Below, in pieces: positions 31,435 through 39,086 of a stretch of 43,240 nucleotides of DNA (the first letter of the stretch is position 1; each line of letters begins with the position of its first letter). Under the pieces are notes generated by a model. The model worked only from the letters and a program-made list of their open reading frames with translations. It did not search any database and had not been told where the DNA came from. This stretch comes from Hymenobacter lapidiphilus (lineage in GTDB: Bacteria > Bacteroidota > Bacteroidia > Cytophagales > Hymenobacteraceae): the NCBI RefSeq assembly GCF_003417065.2, contig NZ_QVLT01000034.1:1-43240 (forward strand), given 5' to 3'. The translations under genes were made by a program, and so were the position numbers.

Positions 31435-32820
31435 ATGAGAAACCAGACTGCTTCCTCCCGGCCAAGCCGCACTCTTCTACTGCTGCTGGTGCTTGTGGCA
31501 CTGGCCCTTGTAGCGGCTTTCGTGCGGGTGCCGCACCCGGCGGCGGCCCCCGGCGCGCTCAACGGGGCCGATATTGCCTGGATGCTCACGGCCTCGGCCC
31601 TGGTGCTGCTGATGACGCCGGGGCTGTCGTTTTTCTATGGCGGTATGGTGCGCCCCAAAAACGTTATCAGCACTATGCTCCAGAGTTTCGTGGCGCTGGG
31701 CGTGGTGTCGGTGCTGTTCTACTTTGTGGGCTTCTCGCTGTGCTACGGCACTTCTTGGCACGGGCTGATTGGTAACCCGCTCACGTTTGCCCTGCTGCGC
31801 GACGTAGGCACGGCCCCCAACCCGGTTTTCGCGGCCGGTATTCCATTCGTGCTCTTCTTCGCCTTCCAGCTCAAGTTCGCCATCATTACGCCGGCCCTGA
31901 TAACCGGCTCGTTTGCCGAGCGAGTACGCTTCAAGGGCTATCTGGCGTTTATGGTGCTGTTCAGCCTGCTGATTTACTGCCCCCTGGCGCACTGGACCTG
32001 GCATCCGGAGGGTTTTTTGCGGCAGTGGGGAGTGCTCGATTTCGCGGGCGGCACGGTGGTGCATATTTCGGCCGGCGTGGCGGCACTGGCCGGGGCTCTG
32101 GTGTTGGGCCAACGCTCGGCCAGCCTGCGGACCTCCTCGTTTTCGACGCCCAACGTGCCCTACGTATTGCTGGGTACGGGTTTGCTGTGGTTTGGCTGGT
32201 TCGGGTTTAATGCCGGTTCGGCGCTGGGGGCCAATGAGTTGGCGGCTCTCTCGTTTGTGAATACCAACCTGGCTTCGGCCGCTGCCCTGCTGGCCTGGGT
32301 GCTGGTGGAAGTGGTGCGCGGGGGGAAGCCTACCGCCGTGGGTGCCTGCACCGGGGCCGTGGTGGGCCTGGTGGCCATTACGCCCGCCGCCGGCTACGTC
32401 GATTATGGCCAGAGCATCCTGTTCGGGGTACTGGCCGCTCTCATCAGCCACGCCGCGGTGCATTGGAAAAACGCCCGCACCACCATCGACGATACGCTCG
32501 ACGTGTTTCCCTGCCACGGCCTGGGTGGCATCGTGGGCATGTTGCTTACGGGCATCTTCGCCGATAAAGTGGGCCTCATCCACGGTTCGGCCACTACGTT
32601 CGGCTACCACGTGCTGGGTTTGGTTATCGTGGTAGGCTACTCCTTCGGCGGCTCCTGGCTGCTGCTCAAGCTCACCGACCGGCTCGTGGGCCTGCGCGTA
32701 AAACTGCCCGAGGAAGAGCTGGGCCTCGACCTAAGCCAGCACGAGGAATCCACCTACCACATCGACGAGGAATTCGAGCGCACCTATCGCCGCGCCGCGC
32801 AGGAGAAGGTTGTGAATTAA
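31435..32820 (+). CDS. amt: Ammonium transporter (Amt family)
   Basis: This 461-residue inner-membrane channel takes up ammonium. An N-terminal helix that may be a cleaved signal (LLLLVLVALALVAAF) precedes the 11 Amt helices. Family signatures are NGADIAWMLTASALVLLMTPG, FFYGGMVRPKNV, ADIAWM followed later by PLAHWTWHPEGF (first pore His region), and FPCHGLGGIVGMLLTGIFAD (second pore His). The C-terminal tail is long and acidic (LGLDLSQHEESTYHIDEEFE), as in Amt proteins that bind PII regulators. No glnK/PII gene is adjacent, which is unusual because amt and glnK are commonly paired. A dyad in the leader and an AT-rich upstream region suggest nitrogen control. Confidence 0.96.
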   Translation: MRNQTASSRPSRTLLLLLVLVALALVAAFVRVPHPAAAPGALNGADIAWMLTASALVLLMTPGLSFFYGGMVRPKNVISTMLQSFVALGVVSVLFYFVGFSLCYGTSWHGLIGNPLTFALLRDVGTAPNPVFAAGIPFVLFFAFQLKFAIITPALITGSFAERVRFKGYLAFMVLFSLLIYCPLAHWTWHPEGFLRQWGVLDFAGGTVVHISAGVAALAGALVLGQRSASLRTSSFSTPNVPYVLLGTGLLWFGWFGFNAGSALGANELAALSFVNTNLASAAALLAWVLVEVVRGGKPTAVGACTGAVVGLVAITPAAGYVDYGQSILFGVLAALISHAAVHWKNARTTIDDTLDVFPCHGLGGIVGMLLTGIFADKVGLIHGSATTFGYHVLGLVIVVGYSFGGSWLLLKLTDRLVGLRVKLPEEELGLDLSQHEESTYHIDEEFERTYRRAAQEKVVN

Positions 32821-32834
32821 AAGACGGTACAACG

Positions 32835-32912
32835 TGGGGAGCGAGGCTTGCCTTCGCCTACCGGCGAACAATAACGTCTAGCCTTTCAGTGGCGGGCGGG
32901 GTCAAGCCCCGC
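32835..32912. terminator. Hairpin pair between convergent amt and DUF167 genes, repeat-like
   Basis: TTCGCC/GGCGAA (32853-32858 and 32863-32868) and GCGGGG/CCCCGC (32896-32901 and 32907-32912) give two short stems. The flanking text (GGGAGCGAGGCTTGCC; GGCGGGGTCAAGCCCCGCAC) looks like dispersed intergenic repeats known in GC-rich Bacteroidota. A bidirectional termination role for the convergent genes is likely. Confidence 0.45.
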
Positions 32913-32924
32913 ACATTACGCCAG

Positions 32925-33194
32925 TCAGCTTACAAGCCCCGCTAGCACATCCCGAAACTCCTCATTGGTAACGCCCCCGATTTCAACTTTTTTGAAGGGA
33001 GTAGTATGGCCGCTGAGCAGCGTGAGGCTGGATTTGCTTACGCCGAATACTTCCGCCAAATAAGCCAGCAGGCAGGCATTGGCCTTGCCGTCCTGGGCCG
33101 GGGCGTGCAGCCGCACGGTTATGGTGCCGTCGGCCGCTACTGCCAGTTGGTTATGGCGGGCGTTGGGCCTGGCTTTGAGATGCAGCACCGGCAA
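32925..33194 (-). CDS. DUF167 (YggU) family protein
   Basis: This 89-residue basic protein matches the YggU/DUF167 family. The central signature is ITVRLHAPAQDGKANACLLAYLAEVFGV, broken here by GKAN, the hallmark of the family; LTLLSGHTTPFKKVEIGG follows. The fold is known from structures (beta-alpha-beta), but the function is not firmly established. Length is normal. The gene starts 3 bp after the stop of the upstream small membrane protein gene, so the two are an operon. Confidence 0.9.
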   Translation of the reverse strand: MPVLHLKARPNARHNQLAVAADGTITVRLHAPAQDGKANACLLAYLAEVFGVSKSSLTLLSGHTTPFKKVEIGGVTNEEFRDVLAGLVS

Positions 33195-33197
33195 GGC

Positions 33198-33398
33198 TCA
33201 GGCGGGCGAATTGTAGGCATCGTACACGTTCCAGGCCCAGATTAGAAAGGGCACGATGATAGTCCAGACCAGAAAAAAACTGATGGTGCCGCCAACGGCC
33301 CAGATCAGAAAGGCCTTCAGAAACTGTCCCTTGATAAGCTGGCCCAAGCCGGGCACGAAGATGGAAACCAGGGCGGGCAGGCCGTACGTCTGTTTCAT
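33198..33398 (-). CDS. Small membrane protein
   Basis: This 66-residue protein starts at MKQTYGLPALVSIFVPGLGQ (33398). The 24 codons upstream in frame are Pro/Ser/His-rich and unlikely. VPGLGQLIKGQFLKAFLIW, followed by a second hydrophobic stretch, FFLVWTIIVPFLIWAWNVYD, gives two membrane helices. The PGLGQ...KG pattern and terminal W-N-x-x-D-A-Y recall TM2-domain-like and DUF5683-like small proteins. No function can be assigned. It is the first gene of a two-gene operon with the YggU-like gene, 3 bp apart. Confidence 0.8.
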   Translation of the reverse strand: MKQTYGLPALVSIFVPGLGQLIKGQFLKAFLIWAVGGTISFFLVWTIIVPFLIWAWNVYDAYNSPA

Positions 33399-33505
33399 AG
33401 TAAGCAGGTAAGGATGTGAGGTGGTAATAGGGGAAAGGTGATGAGGCAGTAAACACGGAAGGGAAAGCAATATGCGGGAAATCAGCAGGCTTTCTTAGGA
33501 TCTGC

Positions 33506-34252
33506 TCAAACTTGCACTCCACCACCACTCACCCGGGCCTGCCCGAAGGGGCAGCGTTCCAGCAAGGTGCAGCGGCCACAGGCGGGGGTGTGGAAGTAGC
33601 AGCATTTCTGGCCGTGGAACATGAGCACCTCATGGTGGTCGTACACCTGCTGGGCGTCCCAGTCGGGCGGCAACAGGGCAGCCAGCTGCTTGTGGGCCGC
33701 TGCCTCGCCCACCTTGGGACCGATGAGGCCCAGGCGCTGGGCCACGCGGTGGTGGTGGCTATCGACGGGCATAGCCGGGCGGCGCAGGGTGCTGAACAGC
33801 AGCACGGCGGCGCTGGTTTTGGGCCCCACGCCGGGCAGTTGCTCCAGCCACGCCCGCGCCTCCGGAATGGACAAATCGGCCAGAAACTCCAGGTCGCAGG
33901 GGCCGCCGGCGCAGCGCTGACCCACTTCGCGCAGAATCTGCTGGAGCCGCGGTGCCTTCTGCTCGGGCCAGGTACAGGGGCTGATGGCGGCCTCTACTTC
34001 AGCGGTGGGCGCGTCGCGCACTTCATCCCAGGTCGGGAAGCGGGCCCGCAACTGCTGGTAGGCCCGGTGCGAATCCTGGTTGCGGGTGCGGTGGGAGAGC
34101 AGCGAGCTGATCAGTTCACTGAGTGGGTCTTTGGTAGCAAAAAAGGCCACCGGGCAGCCGTATTCGGTGCAGAGCTTGGCGTGCGTCCACAAGGCCAGCT
34201 CCTGGCGCTCAGGCAAAGTGGGTTCAGTGGCAGAAGCAGGAGAAGTTTTCAC
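33506..34252 (-). CDS. Endonuclease III-like DNA glycosylase (HhH-GPD, 4Fe-4S)
   Basis: This 248-residue base-excision-repair enzyme should remove damaged bases and may cut at abasic sites. The helix-hairpin-helix is LEQLPGVGPKTSAAVLLFS, with the lyase Lys in GPK. The catalytic Asp is in PVDSHHHRVAQRLGL. The C-terminal iron-sulphur loop has the full C-X6-C-X2-C-X5-C pattern in CYFHTPACGRCTLLERC. At 248 residues it is longer than E. coli Nth (211), mainly through an N-terminal extension. It is monocistronic; a long palindromic repeat (34281-34453) lies just upstream. I leave the symbol blank because the genome may hold a more canonical nth. Confidence 0.9.
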   Translation of the reverse strand: MKTSPASATEPTLPERQELALWTHAKLCTEYGCPVAFFATKDPLSELISSLLSHRTRNQDSHRAYQQLRARFPTWDEVRDAPTAEVEAAISPCTWPEQKAPRLQQILREVGQRCAGGPCDLEFLADLSIPEARAWLEQLPGVGPKTSAAVLLFSTLRRPAMPVDSHHHRVAQRLGLIGPKVGEAAAHKQLAALLPPDWDAQQVYDHHEVLMFHGQKCCYFHTPACGRCTLLERCPFGQARVSGGGVQV

Positions 34253-34280
34253 CCGCTTGCCTACGTAGGCTTGCGTTGTC

Positions 34281-34453
34281 AGTTGCCAGTGAAAGGAACG
34301 TCATGCTGAGCCAGGGTCGGAGCGCAGTCGAAGTGTTTCTACCTCAATGCTAATTCTGTCGACTACAACAAAGCGGTAGATATGCTTCGACTCCGCTCCG
34401 ACCCTGGCTCTATGCGCCACATGCTCAGCATGACGTTCCTTTCACTGGCAACT
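34281..34453. repeat. Long-hairpin dispersed repeat, copy C (intact, 173 bp)
   Basis: The outermost 31 bp (34281-34311) are perfectly repeated in inverted form at 34423-34453. Next inside, CAGGGTCGGAGCG, then AGTCGAAG, pair with their complements before the loop. The right half shares with copy A (10086-10238) a 31-bp stretch that ends in CTCAGCATGACG. The element fits exactly between the endonuclease III-like gene start (34252) and the stop of the next gene (34457). It carries no open frame, so it would be mobilised, if at all, by an enzyme encoded elsewhere. Confidence 0.85.
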
Positions 34454-34456
34454 AAT

Positions 34457-35344
34457 CTACTGGCCGGTGTTGTACAAAAGCAAGGCCTGCTTGACGTTGT
34501 TCTGCGACTTGCCACCGATGGCCAGCGGTACAATGGCCAGCGGAATGGCCGCATACATCAGCGGCGACACCGAGAAGCCGTTGCTGCCGCCCAGGCTTGA
34601 GAGTACGCCCGCCAGCAGTAGGCCGCCCGCGCCCACGTAACTGAGCGTTGTCAGGGTCTGGTAGCGGCGGGCACTGGCCAGCAGCTGCTGGGATCCGGCG
34701 TTGTCGGTTGTGGCCAACTGCAGGTTACGGATGCTCAAATCCTCAATCGGGCCGTTGTCTTTGCTGAAATACTCGTTGCGCACCGTGCGGTAACCGCCAA
34801 AACCGCCGTAGCCGTAGGGGTTGTACCCGTAAGGACTGTAGCCGCCGGGACCTATCCCGTTGTTCGAGTACTGCTGTTGCGTGATGGAGTACAGGCTGAT
34901 GCGGCCCACCCGGTCGCGACGCAGCGTGCTTTCGCGCTTGCTGCGGCCGGGGAGGGTAGTGCGCACATAAAACCCGCTTTGGTCTTCGTAGTAGCGTACG
35001 TCGTTGAGGTCGAGCTTCTGCTGGCCATCAACCAGCAGAAAGGTGCGCCCGAACACCGGGCTGCGTACTTCCACATCGTAGCCGCGTAGCACCTGGCCCG
35101 ATTTCAGCCCTACGCTGTAGCTGGTGGTGTTGGCGGGCGGCAGTGGAGCCTGGCGCGGGTAGGGGGCCGGCGCAACGGGGGCCGGCGCAACGGGGGCCGG
35201 CGCCAGAACTGGCGGGGTTGCGGGGCGGGTGGTATCGGGTAGGGTAGGGGCGGGCGCCGTGCTCAGCTCGCGGGGTGTTTGCTGGGCCAGCGCCGGTTGT
35301 GCAAAGGCGCTCAGCGCCAACAGAGGAAGAAATCGAAGCAGCAT
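34457..35344 (-). CDS. Secreted or membrane-anchored unknown protein with PAPVA repeats
   Basis: This 295-residue exported protein starts at MLLRFLPLLALSAFAQPALA (35344), a signal peptide cleaved near ALAQ; earlier in-frame starts would bury it. A Pro/Ala linker (PAPVAPAPVAPAPYP) is encoded by 15-bp tandem repeats. The central domain reads YSVGLKSGQVLRGYDVEV, TFLLVDGQQKLDLNDVRYYE, then a Gly/Tyr-rich patch (YSPYGYNPYGYGGFGGYR). Near the C-terminus, YVGAGGLLLAGVLSSLGG and AAIPLAIVPLAIGG are possible membrane helices, so it may be anchored in the inner membrane. I do not recognise the family. A transcription unit of its own is likely, starting in the divergent gap that holds the twin palindromes. 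Confidence 0.8.
   Translation of the reverse strand: MLLRFLPLLALSAFAQPALAQQTPRELSTAPAPTLPDTTRPATPPVLAPAPVAPAPVAPAPYPRQAPLPPANTTSYSVGLKSGQVLRGYDVEVRSPVFGRTFLLVDGQQKLDLNDVRYYEDQSGFYVRTTLPGRSKRESTLRRDRVGRISLYSITQQQYSNNGIGPGGYSPYGYNPYGYGGFGGYRTVRNEYFSKDNGPIEDLSIRNLQLATTDNAGSQQLLASARRYQTLTTLSYVGAGGLLLAGVLSSLGGSNGFSVSPLMYAAIPLAIVPLAIGGKSQNNVKQALLLYNTGQ
35163..35207. repeat. 15-bp tandem repeat encoding PAPVA units
   Basis: About three copies of GGGGCCGGCGCAACG lie in tandem within the exported unknown gene and encode the PAPVA motif of the linker. The unit is a multiple of three, so copy-number changes lengthen or shorten the linker without a frameshift. Confidence 0.75.
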
Positions 35345-35436
35345 AAAGGCAAATAACGTAGAAAGCCCGAAAATACGGATAGTACGCCGTACCATCCGCC
35401 CGGCAAGACCGCCTACCAATCATCGGCCCCGGGTGC

Positions 35437-35470
35437 CGGGTAACCCGCCATATTCATGCCGGGTTACCCG
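35437..35470. promoter_or_regulatory. Twin operator-like palindromes
   Basis: CGGGTAACCCG (35437-35447) and CGGGTTACCCG (35460-35470) are each palindromic, are exact complements of each other, and lie 23 bp apart centre to centre (about two helical turns). Each is embedded in TGCCGGGTWACCCGC. Their position in a divergent gap suggests a pair of operator sites for a dimeric regulator. Confidence 0.5.
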
Positions 35471-35480
35471 CACCCGCTAA

Positions 35481-35534
35481 ACTGTTTGGCCTGCCTCTGC
35501 TGGCTGAACTGCTTGGCCTGCTCCTGTCGGCTGA
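35481..35534. repeat. Two 27-bp imperfect direct repeats
   Basis: 35481-35507 and 35508-35534 are adjacent copies identical at 22 of 27 positions, each starting ACTG(T/C)TTGGCCTGC and ending GGCTGA. They lie between the twin palindromes and the -7 element of the methyltransferase gene. Confidence 0.65.
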
Positions 35535-35575
35535 TCGGGCAGCCTCTGGGCAGCGGCCCCGACGGTCGTGCTGCC

Positions 35576-35583
35576 TATCTTTG
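35576..35583 (+). promoter_or_regulatory. -7 element for the SpoU methyltransferase gene
   Basis: TATCTTTG matches TAnnTTTG exactly. The ATG at 35623 is 39 bp downstream. No good TTG -33 box is found at the expected spacing. Confidence 0.45.
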
Positions 35584-35622
35584 GCGCCGTCCGGCGCATT
35601 CTGCCGCCTGCTTTATCTGCTT

Positions 35623-36432
35623 ATGTTTGCTTCCGACGCCATTACCTCGCCCCAGAACCCGCGCATCAAAAACCTGCTGCGGCTCCAGCAAAAATCGGCT
35701 GAGCGCCGCAGTCAGGGCCTCACCATCATCGAGGGGCTGCGCGAGCTCACCATTGCCCGGGCCAATGGGGTAGCGGTGCCCACCGTGTTTGTGTGCGCCG
35801 AGCTGGCCGGCCCAACTCACGAGGCCGAACTACAGGCCCTGTTTGCCGGTTCCGACACCGAGTGGGTATCCGTGTCGAAGGCTGTATTTGGGAAAGTGGC
35901 CTACCGCGAAGGCTCCGACGGCGTGCTGGCCCTGGCCCGCCCGCCCCACCACACCCTCGAAAGCCTCGTATTGCCCGAAAATCCGCTGCTGCTGGTACTC
36001 GAAGCCGTAGAGAAGCCCGGCAACCTCGGAGCCATCCTGCGCACCGCCGACGCGGCCCGGGCCACGGCCGTCATCGTCTGCGACCCGCGCACCGACCTGT
36101 TCAATCCCAATGCTATCCGCAGCAGCATTGGCTGTTCGTTCACGGTGCCTACCGTGGCCACTTCGCGCCCCCAGCTGCTGGCCTGGTGCGCCGCCCACGG
36201 TATCCGCACCTACGCCGCCGCCCTCACCGAGCTGGCCGTGCCTTACACCAGCTGCGACTTCCGTGGCCCCACGGCCCTGGTAATGGGCACCGAAGCCGAC
36301 GGCCTCACCCCCGAACTCATGCAGGCCTGCGACCAGACCATCATCATCCCCATGCAGGGCTACATCGATTCGCTCAACGTAAGCACTGCCACGGCCATTC
36401 TCACGTTTGAAGCCGTGCGCCAGCGGATGTAG
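35623..36432 (+). CDS. TrmH/SpoU family RNA 2'-O-methyltransferase
   Basis: This 269-residue enzyme transfers a methyl group from S-adenosylmethionine to a ribose 2'-OH of rRNA or tRNA. The start MFASDAITSPQNPRIKNLL (35623) begins the usual N-terminal substrate-binding domain, which contains IIEGLRELTIARANG. The three SPOUT motifs are EKPGNLGAILRTADAARA (motif 1), ALVMGTEADGLTPEL (motif 2) and IPMQGYIDSLNVSTATAIL (motif 3, with the SLN and its knot). Length is typical of TrmH/RlmB relatives. The exact substrate cannot be told from sequence. It is convergent with the DoxX-like gene, with only 4 bp between stops. Confidence 0.94.
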   Translation: MFASDAITSPQNPRIKNLLRLQQKSAERRSQGLTIIEGLRELTIARANGVAVPTVFVCAELAGPTHEAELQALFAGSDTEWVSVSKAVFGKVAYREGSDGVLALARPPHHTLESLVLPENPLLLVLEAVEKPGNLGAILRTADAARATAVIVCDPRTDLFNPNAIRSSIGCSFTVPTVATSRPQLLAWCAAHGIRTYAAALTELAVPYTSCDFRGPTALVMGTEADGLTPELMQACDQTIIIPMQGYIDSLNVSTATAILTFEAVRQRM

Positions 36433-36436
36433 CCAC

Positions 36437-37102
36437 TTACGGCTGGCTGCGTCGCCCGCTCCACCAGGTAGCACCGAGCAGCAGCACACCTCCGAGCGCC
36501 ATTACGCGCACCATAACGGCCAGCGAAACGGGGTAGAGCAACGCGCCGCTCAGCGTTATGCCAAGGGCCAGCCACCAGAGGCTTTCGGGGCCCAGGCCGG
36601 CCGTGCGGAGCGGCAAAGCGCGCAGCTCGCTGGCGTTTTCGGGTGGATAGAACAGGAACTTGAGCCGCGGAAAATCGTGGAGCAGCAGCCCGATAGTAAG
36701 AACCAGAAACCCAGTAACGAGGCAGGGAGTGCCCGTCCAATGCTGCGACCAGGTGAGGAAGATGATGTTGAGCCACATGGGCACCAGCAGTACCGCCCCC
36801 AGCAGCGCAAACCGGCCCGTAAGCAGCAGCAGGCCAATCAGCAGCTGGGCCACGCCAATAAACTGAGCGAACAGCTCCAGCTGGTGCTGGGCCAGGAAAG
36901 CGTGGTCCATCGGCGGGCCCATCAGGCCGGGCAGGTGGTTGTCGGAGAGCTTGTAGAGGCCGCCGCCGAGCATAAGCGCGCCCAGCAGCAGGCGGCTGCC
37001 CCATACGTACAGCTTGCGCAGCCAGCCTCCAAAGTGCAAAGCCACTGCCGTGGCCAGAATGGGCACCAGTATCGTCGCCAGACAGAGGTAAGTAGGGTTC
37101 AT
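36437..37102 (-). CDS. DoxX-like integral membrane protein
   Basis: This 221-residue protein starts at MNPTYLCLATILVPILATAV (37102); residues further upstream in frame do not look like a leader. After a first helix, LLLGALMLGGGLYKLSDNH leads into ELFAQFIGVAQLLIGLLLLTG and GAVLLVPMWLNIIFLTW, the four-helix pattern of the DoxX/MauE/SURF4-like group. Two further helices near the C-terminus (about 173-215) make six or seven in all. Function is not established; DoxX proteins have been linked to sulphur or quinone redox reactions in some organisms. The gene is monocistronic. Confidence 0.8.
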   Translation of the reverse strand: MNPTYLCLATILVPILATAVALHFGGWLRKLYVWGSRLLLGALMLGGGLYKLSDNHLPGLMGPPMDHAFLAQHQLELFAQFIGVAQLLIGLLLLTGRFALLGAVLLVPMWLNIIFLTWSQHWTGTPCLVTGFLVLTIGLLLHDFPRLKFLFYPPENASELRALPLRTAGLGPESLWWLALGITLSGALLYPVSLAVMVRVMALGGVLLLGATWWSGRRSQP

Positions 37103-37241
37103 GGGAGGCAAGTTATTTGCGGCCGCGTAACTCCGGCGGATTATTCCACGTCCGGTAGTCAGGCCGGGCACAACAGGCCGTATAACTATATCAATCAAGC
37201 TGCCCCGATTGCCCTTGATTTATAATTACCGCAAAGAAAAC

Positions 37242-37520
37242 ATGATTGCCGAACACCGTACTTTCCTCGTCCACGGCCGCGTGCAGGGCGTGTTCTTCCG
37301 CCAGAGCACCCAGCAGCAAGCTCGTCAGCTCGGCCTCGGCGGCTACGCCCGCAACAACCCCGACGGCACCGTAACCATCGAAGCCGAAGGGGCCGCCGAG
37401 GCCCTGGCCGCACTCGAAAGCTGGTGCCGGCAGGGTGGCCCGGTGGCGGCGCGGGTAGATAGCGTGGAGGTAACGGCCGGCCCGGTGCGGGGCTACGAGA
37501 AGTTCGAGGTACGTCGCTAA
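37242..37520 (+). CDS. acyP: Acylphosphatase
   Basis: This 92-residue cytosolic enzyme hydrolyses the carboxyl-phosphate bond of acylphosphates. The start MIAEHRTFLVHGRVQGVFFR (37242) is preferred over one 11 codons upstream. The phosphate-binding loop is GRVQGVFFRQ with the catalytic Arg, and the catalytic Asn is in GGYARNNPDGTVTIEAEG. The size equals that of the family. The gene ends 10 bp from the stop of the convergent DUF2071 gene, with no terminator between them. Confidence 0.94.
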   Translation: MIAEHRTFLVHGRVQGVFFRQSTQQQARQLGLGGYARNNPDGTVTIEAEGAAEALAALESWCRQGGPVAARVDSVEVTAGPVRGYEKFEVRR

Positions 37521-37530
37521 GCCGGCCGTT

Positions 37531-38277
37531 TTACACCCGCCGCAGGCTCTGCACGGTTACATCGAGCGGCTCGGCAGCATAGAGCAGGGGCGGGCCGACG
37601 GGTGTAGGGAGGCCGTGGCTTTCCAGCAGCGTCGAGTCCCATTGCTGCAAAGTGGCCTCGTGCAGCTGCCAGGGCTGGTGCCAGAGCTGCCCGCGCCACA
37701 GGTGAGGCCCGTGCTGACCGGCGCGCACATCGGGGCCGGCGGTGTAGAGGCAGTAGCGTTCGGTAAGAAAATGCGCCAGCGTGCCCGGCCGGGCCAGGGG
37801 CAGGGCCGCGCCCGGCGTCCAGGCGGCGGCGAAAGTGGCGGGCGCAGTACCCCGGTGAGTACGCTCCGCCACGGCCCGGAACTGGCCGCTGGTTTCCGTC
37901 AGGCGCATGCGGGCGTGCAGGTAGGGCAGGTGAAACAGGGTGCGGGCCGCCCATACGCCCAGCGGCTGAGTGGCATCGAGCGAGAGAAACCACACGCCCG
38001 CCACCCCGTCGAGGCGGGCGTAGGTGCGCACGTTCAACTCGTGCAGCGCGCTCAAGCCGGGCACAGCCGGCAGCCCCAGCGGCCGGATGCGGCTCATGGT
38101 AAACGGCACCACACCCAGCCAGGCCTGCTCCTCAAACAAGTCCAGCTCCAGCCGGGCGGGCAGGTAAGGCCGCAGAATTTCGGGTGCTACCGGCCAGTGG
38201 GCAAACAGCAGGTTGCTCCAGCGCTGCCGCATCAGCGGCGGGCGGCGGGTAGTAGCAGTTGGAGTAGAAGCAGGCAC
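37531..38277 (-). CDS. DUF2071 (YqjF-like) protein
   Basis: This 248-residue cytoplasmic protein matches DUF2071/YqjF, which has an acetoacetate-decarboxylase-like fold. The family start is MRQRWSNLLFAHWPVAPEIL (internal Met at 38232), so translation may begin there or at 38277. Other family-like pieces are LDLFEEQAWLGVVPFTMSRI, LHELNVRTYARLDGVAGVWF and, near the end, HFLTERYCLYTAG. No catalytic residues are established for this family, so the activity is unknown. The gene is single and convergent with acylphosphatase. Confidence 0.88.
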   Translation of the reverse strand: MPASTPTATTRRPPLMRQRWSNLLFAHWPVAPEILRPYLPARLELDLFEEQAWLGVVPFTMSRIRPLGLPAVPGLSALHELNVRTYARLDGVAGVWFLSLDATQPLGVWAARTLFHLPYLHARMRLTETSGQFRAVAERTHRGTAPATFAAAWTPGAALPLARPGTLAHFLTERYCLYTAGPDVRAGQHGPHLWRGQLWHQPWQLHEATLQQWDSTLLESHGLPTPVGPPLLYAAEPLDVTVQSLRRV

Positions 38278-38505
38278 GCGGCAGGAAGCAAAGTGGGTAA
38301 TCGATAGCGAAGAAACCGGAGCAGCACCGAACAGTTACAGCACTTTGCTACTACCTGCTTTGACGGCCTTCGAATCGTTCAGGGCGCCTGCCTCTACGTG
38401 CGCTGCCGCAGCTGCCCGAAACGATGCCGTAATCCTGCTACTCCGGGCTCCCGACTGCTCTGTGCAATTTCGTGGTGGATTGTCTGCCGATTCATGGTGC
38501 CTAGG
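38278..38505. other. Non-coding gap with a wide inverted repeat
   Basis: No gene is supported in this 228-bp gap. AGCAAAGTG at about 38289-38297 and CACTTTGCT at about 38341-38349 are perfect inverses with a 43-bp spacer, near the presumed promoter of the DUF2071 gene. Confidence 0.4.
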
Positions 38506-39018
38506 TTACCACTGATGCAGCTTAAACCCTAATTGTTGTGCCCGCGTCGTCAGGCCTTCTGCCTGCTCCTGGGCTACCACGCTCAACGGATATGAGTCGC
38601 CGTCGAGGTTGAACATGACCAGGGCCAGCTCGCGCGGTTCCAGCGCATCCTGCACGAGGTCCAGCTGTTCGGGGCCGAGTTCTTCATCGGTGCCCAGGTC
38701 CGGCACTTCCGCCAGTAGTGGCCGTCCTTGCCGGGTCAACACGTCGTTCAGGCTGCTTAGCATATCACCAGCAGTTTCTTTCCAATCGCACTCCACAGCC
38801 AGGTCTTCGGCCATCAACCCATCAATCAGGGCAATGTCGCGCAGCTCCTGGGGCGCTATTTCGCTTTCTATCCCGCGTTCAGCCAGCTCCTCTGCAAAGT
38901 GCGTCGCATATCCCGCTGCATCAGTCAGCGCCAGGTTGAGCCGGACTGCCAGCCGTTGCGTCGCCGCCGTGTCGCCTAGGGTAAATATGTCGAGAAAGGC
39001 CAGGAGTTCAGGATGCAT
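38506..39018 (-). CDS. Unknown cytoplasmic protein (DUF6630-like)
   Basis: This 170-residue acidic soluble protein starts at MHPELLAFLDIFTLGDTAAT (39018); the 32 upstream codons are Phe/Cys/Pro-rich and unconvincing. There is no signal peptide or membrane segment. It is mostly helical by eye (AGYATHFAEELAERGIESEI), with VMFNLDGDSYPLSVVAQEQA near the C-terminus, which reminds me of DUF6630. That match is from memory and uncertain. It is separated from typA by a strong terminator and has its own start. Confidence 0.75.
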   Translation of the reverse strand: MHPELLAFLDIFTLGDTAATQRLAVRLNLALTDAAGYATHFAEELAERGIESEIAPQELRDIALIDGLMAEDLAVECDWKETAGDMLSSLNDVLTRQGRPLLAEVPDLGTDEELGPEQLDLVQDALEPRELALVMFNLDGDSYPLSVVAQEQAEGLTTRAQQLGFKLHQW

Positions 39019-39086
39019 GCCTGTGGGTAGAAGTGGTTGGAAAACGAAGCCGTTGTTTATAAAAGTAGTTAAGCTCGGGCAGACAC

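Larger units (their letters stand above)
35345..35622. other. Divergent intergenic region with palindromes, tandem repeat and promoter
   Basis: This 278-bp non-coding region separates the exported unknown gene (minus) from the SpoU methyltransferase gene (plus). From left to right it holds a GTACG-c-CGTAC palindrome (35382-35392), twin CGGGTWACCCG palindromes, two 27-bp direct repeats and a -7 element; the last three are described separately. Confidence 0.6.

Noticed and set aside
31477..32610. A 377-codon open frame antisense to the ammonium transporter
   Set aside because: It is rich in His, Gln and Arg, typical of antisense to hydrophobic GC-rich genes; the Amt protein on the plus strand is unmistakable.
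35461..35773. A Cys/Leu-rich short frame upstream of the methyltransferase
   Set aside because: It is created by the 27-bp direct repeat (CLACLC-like units) and runs out of frame into the methyltransferase gene.
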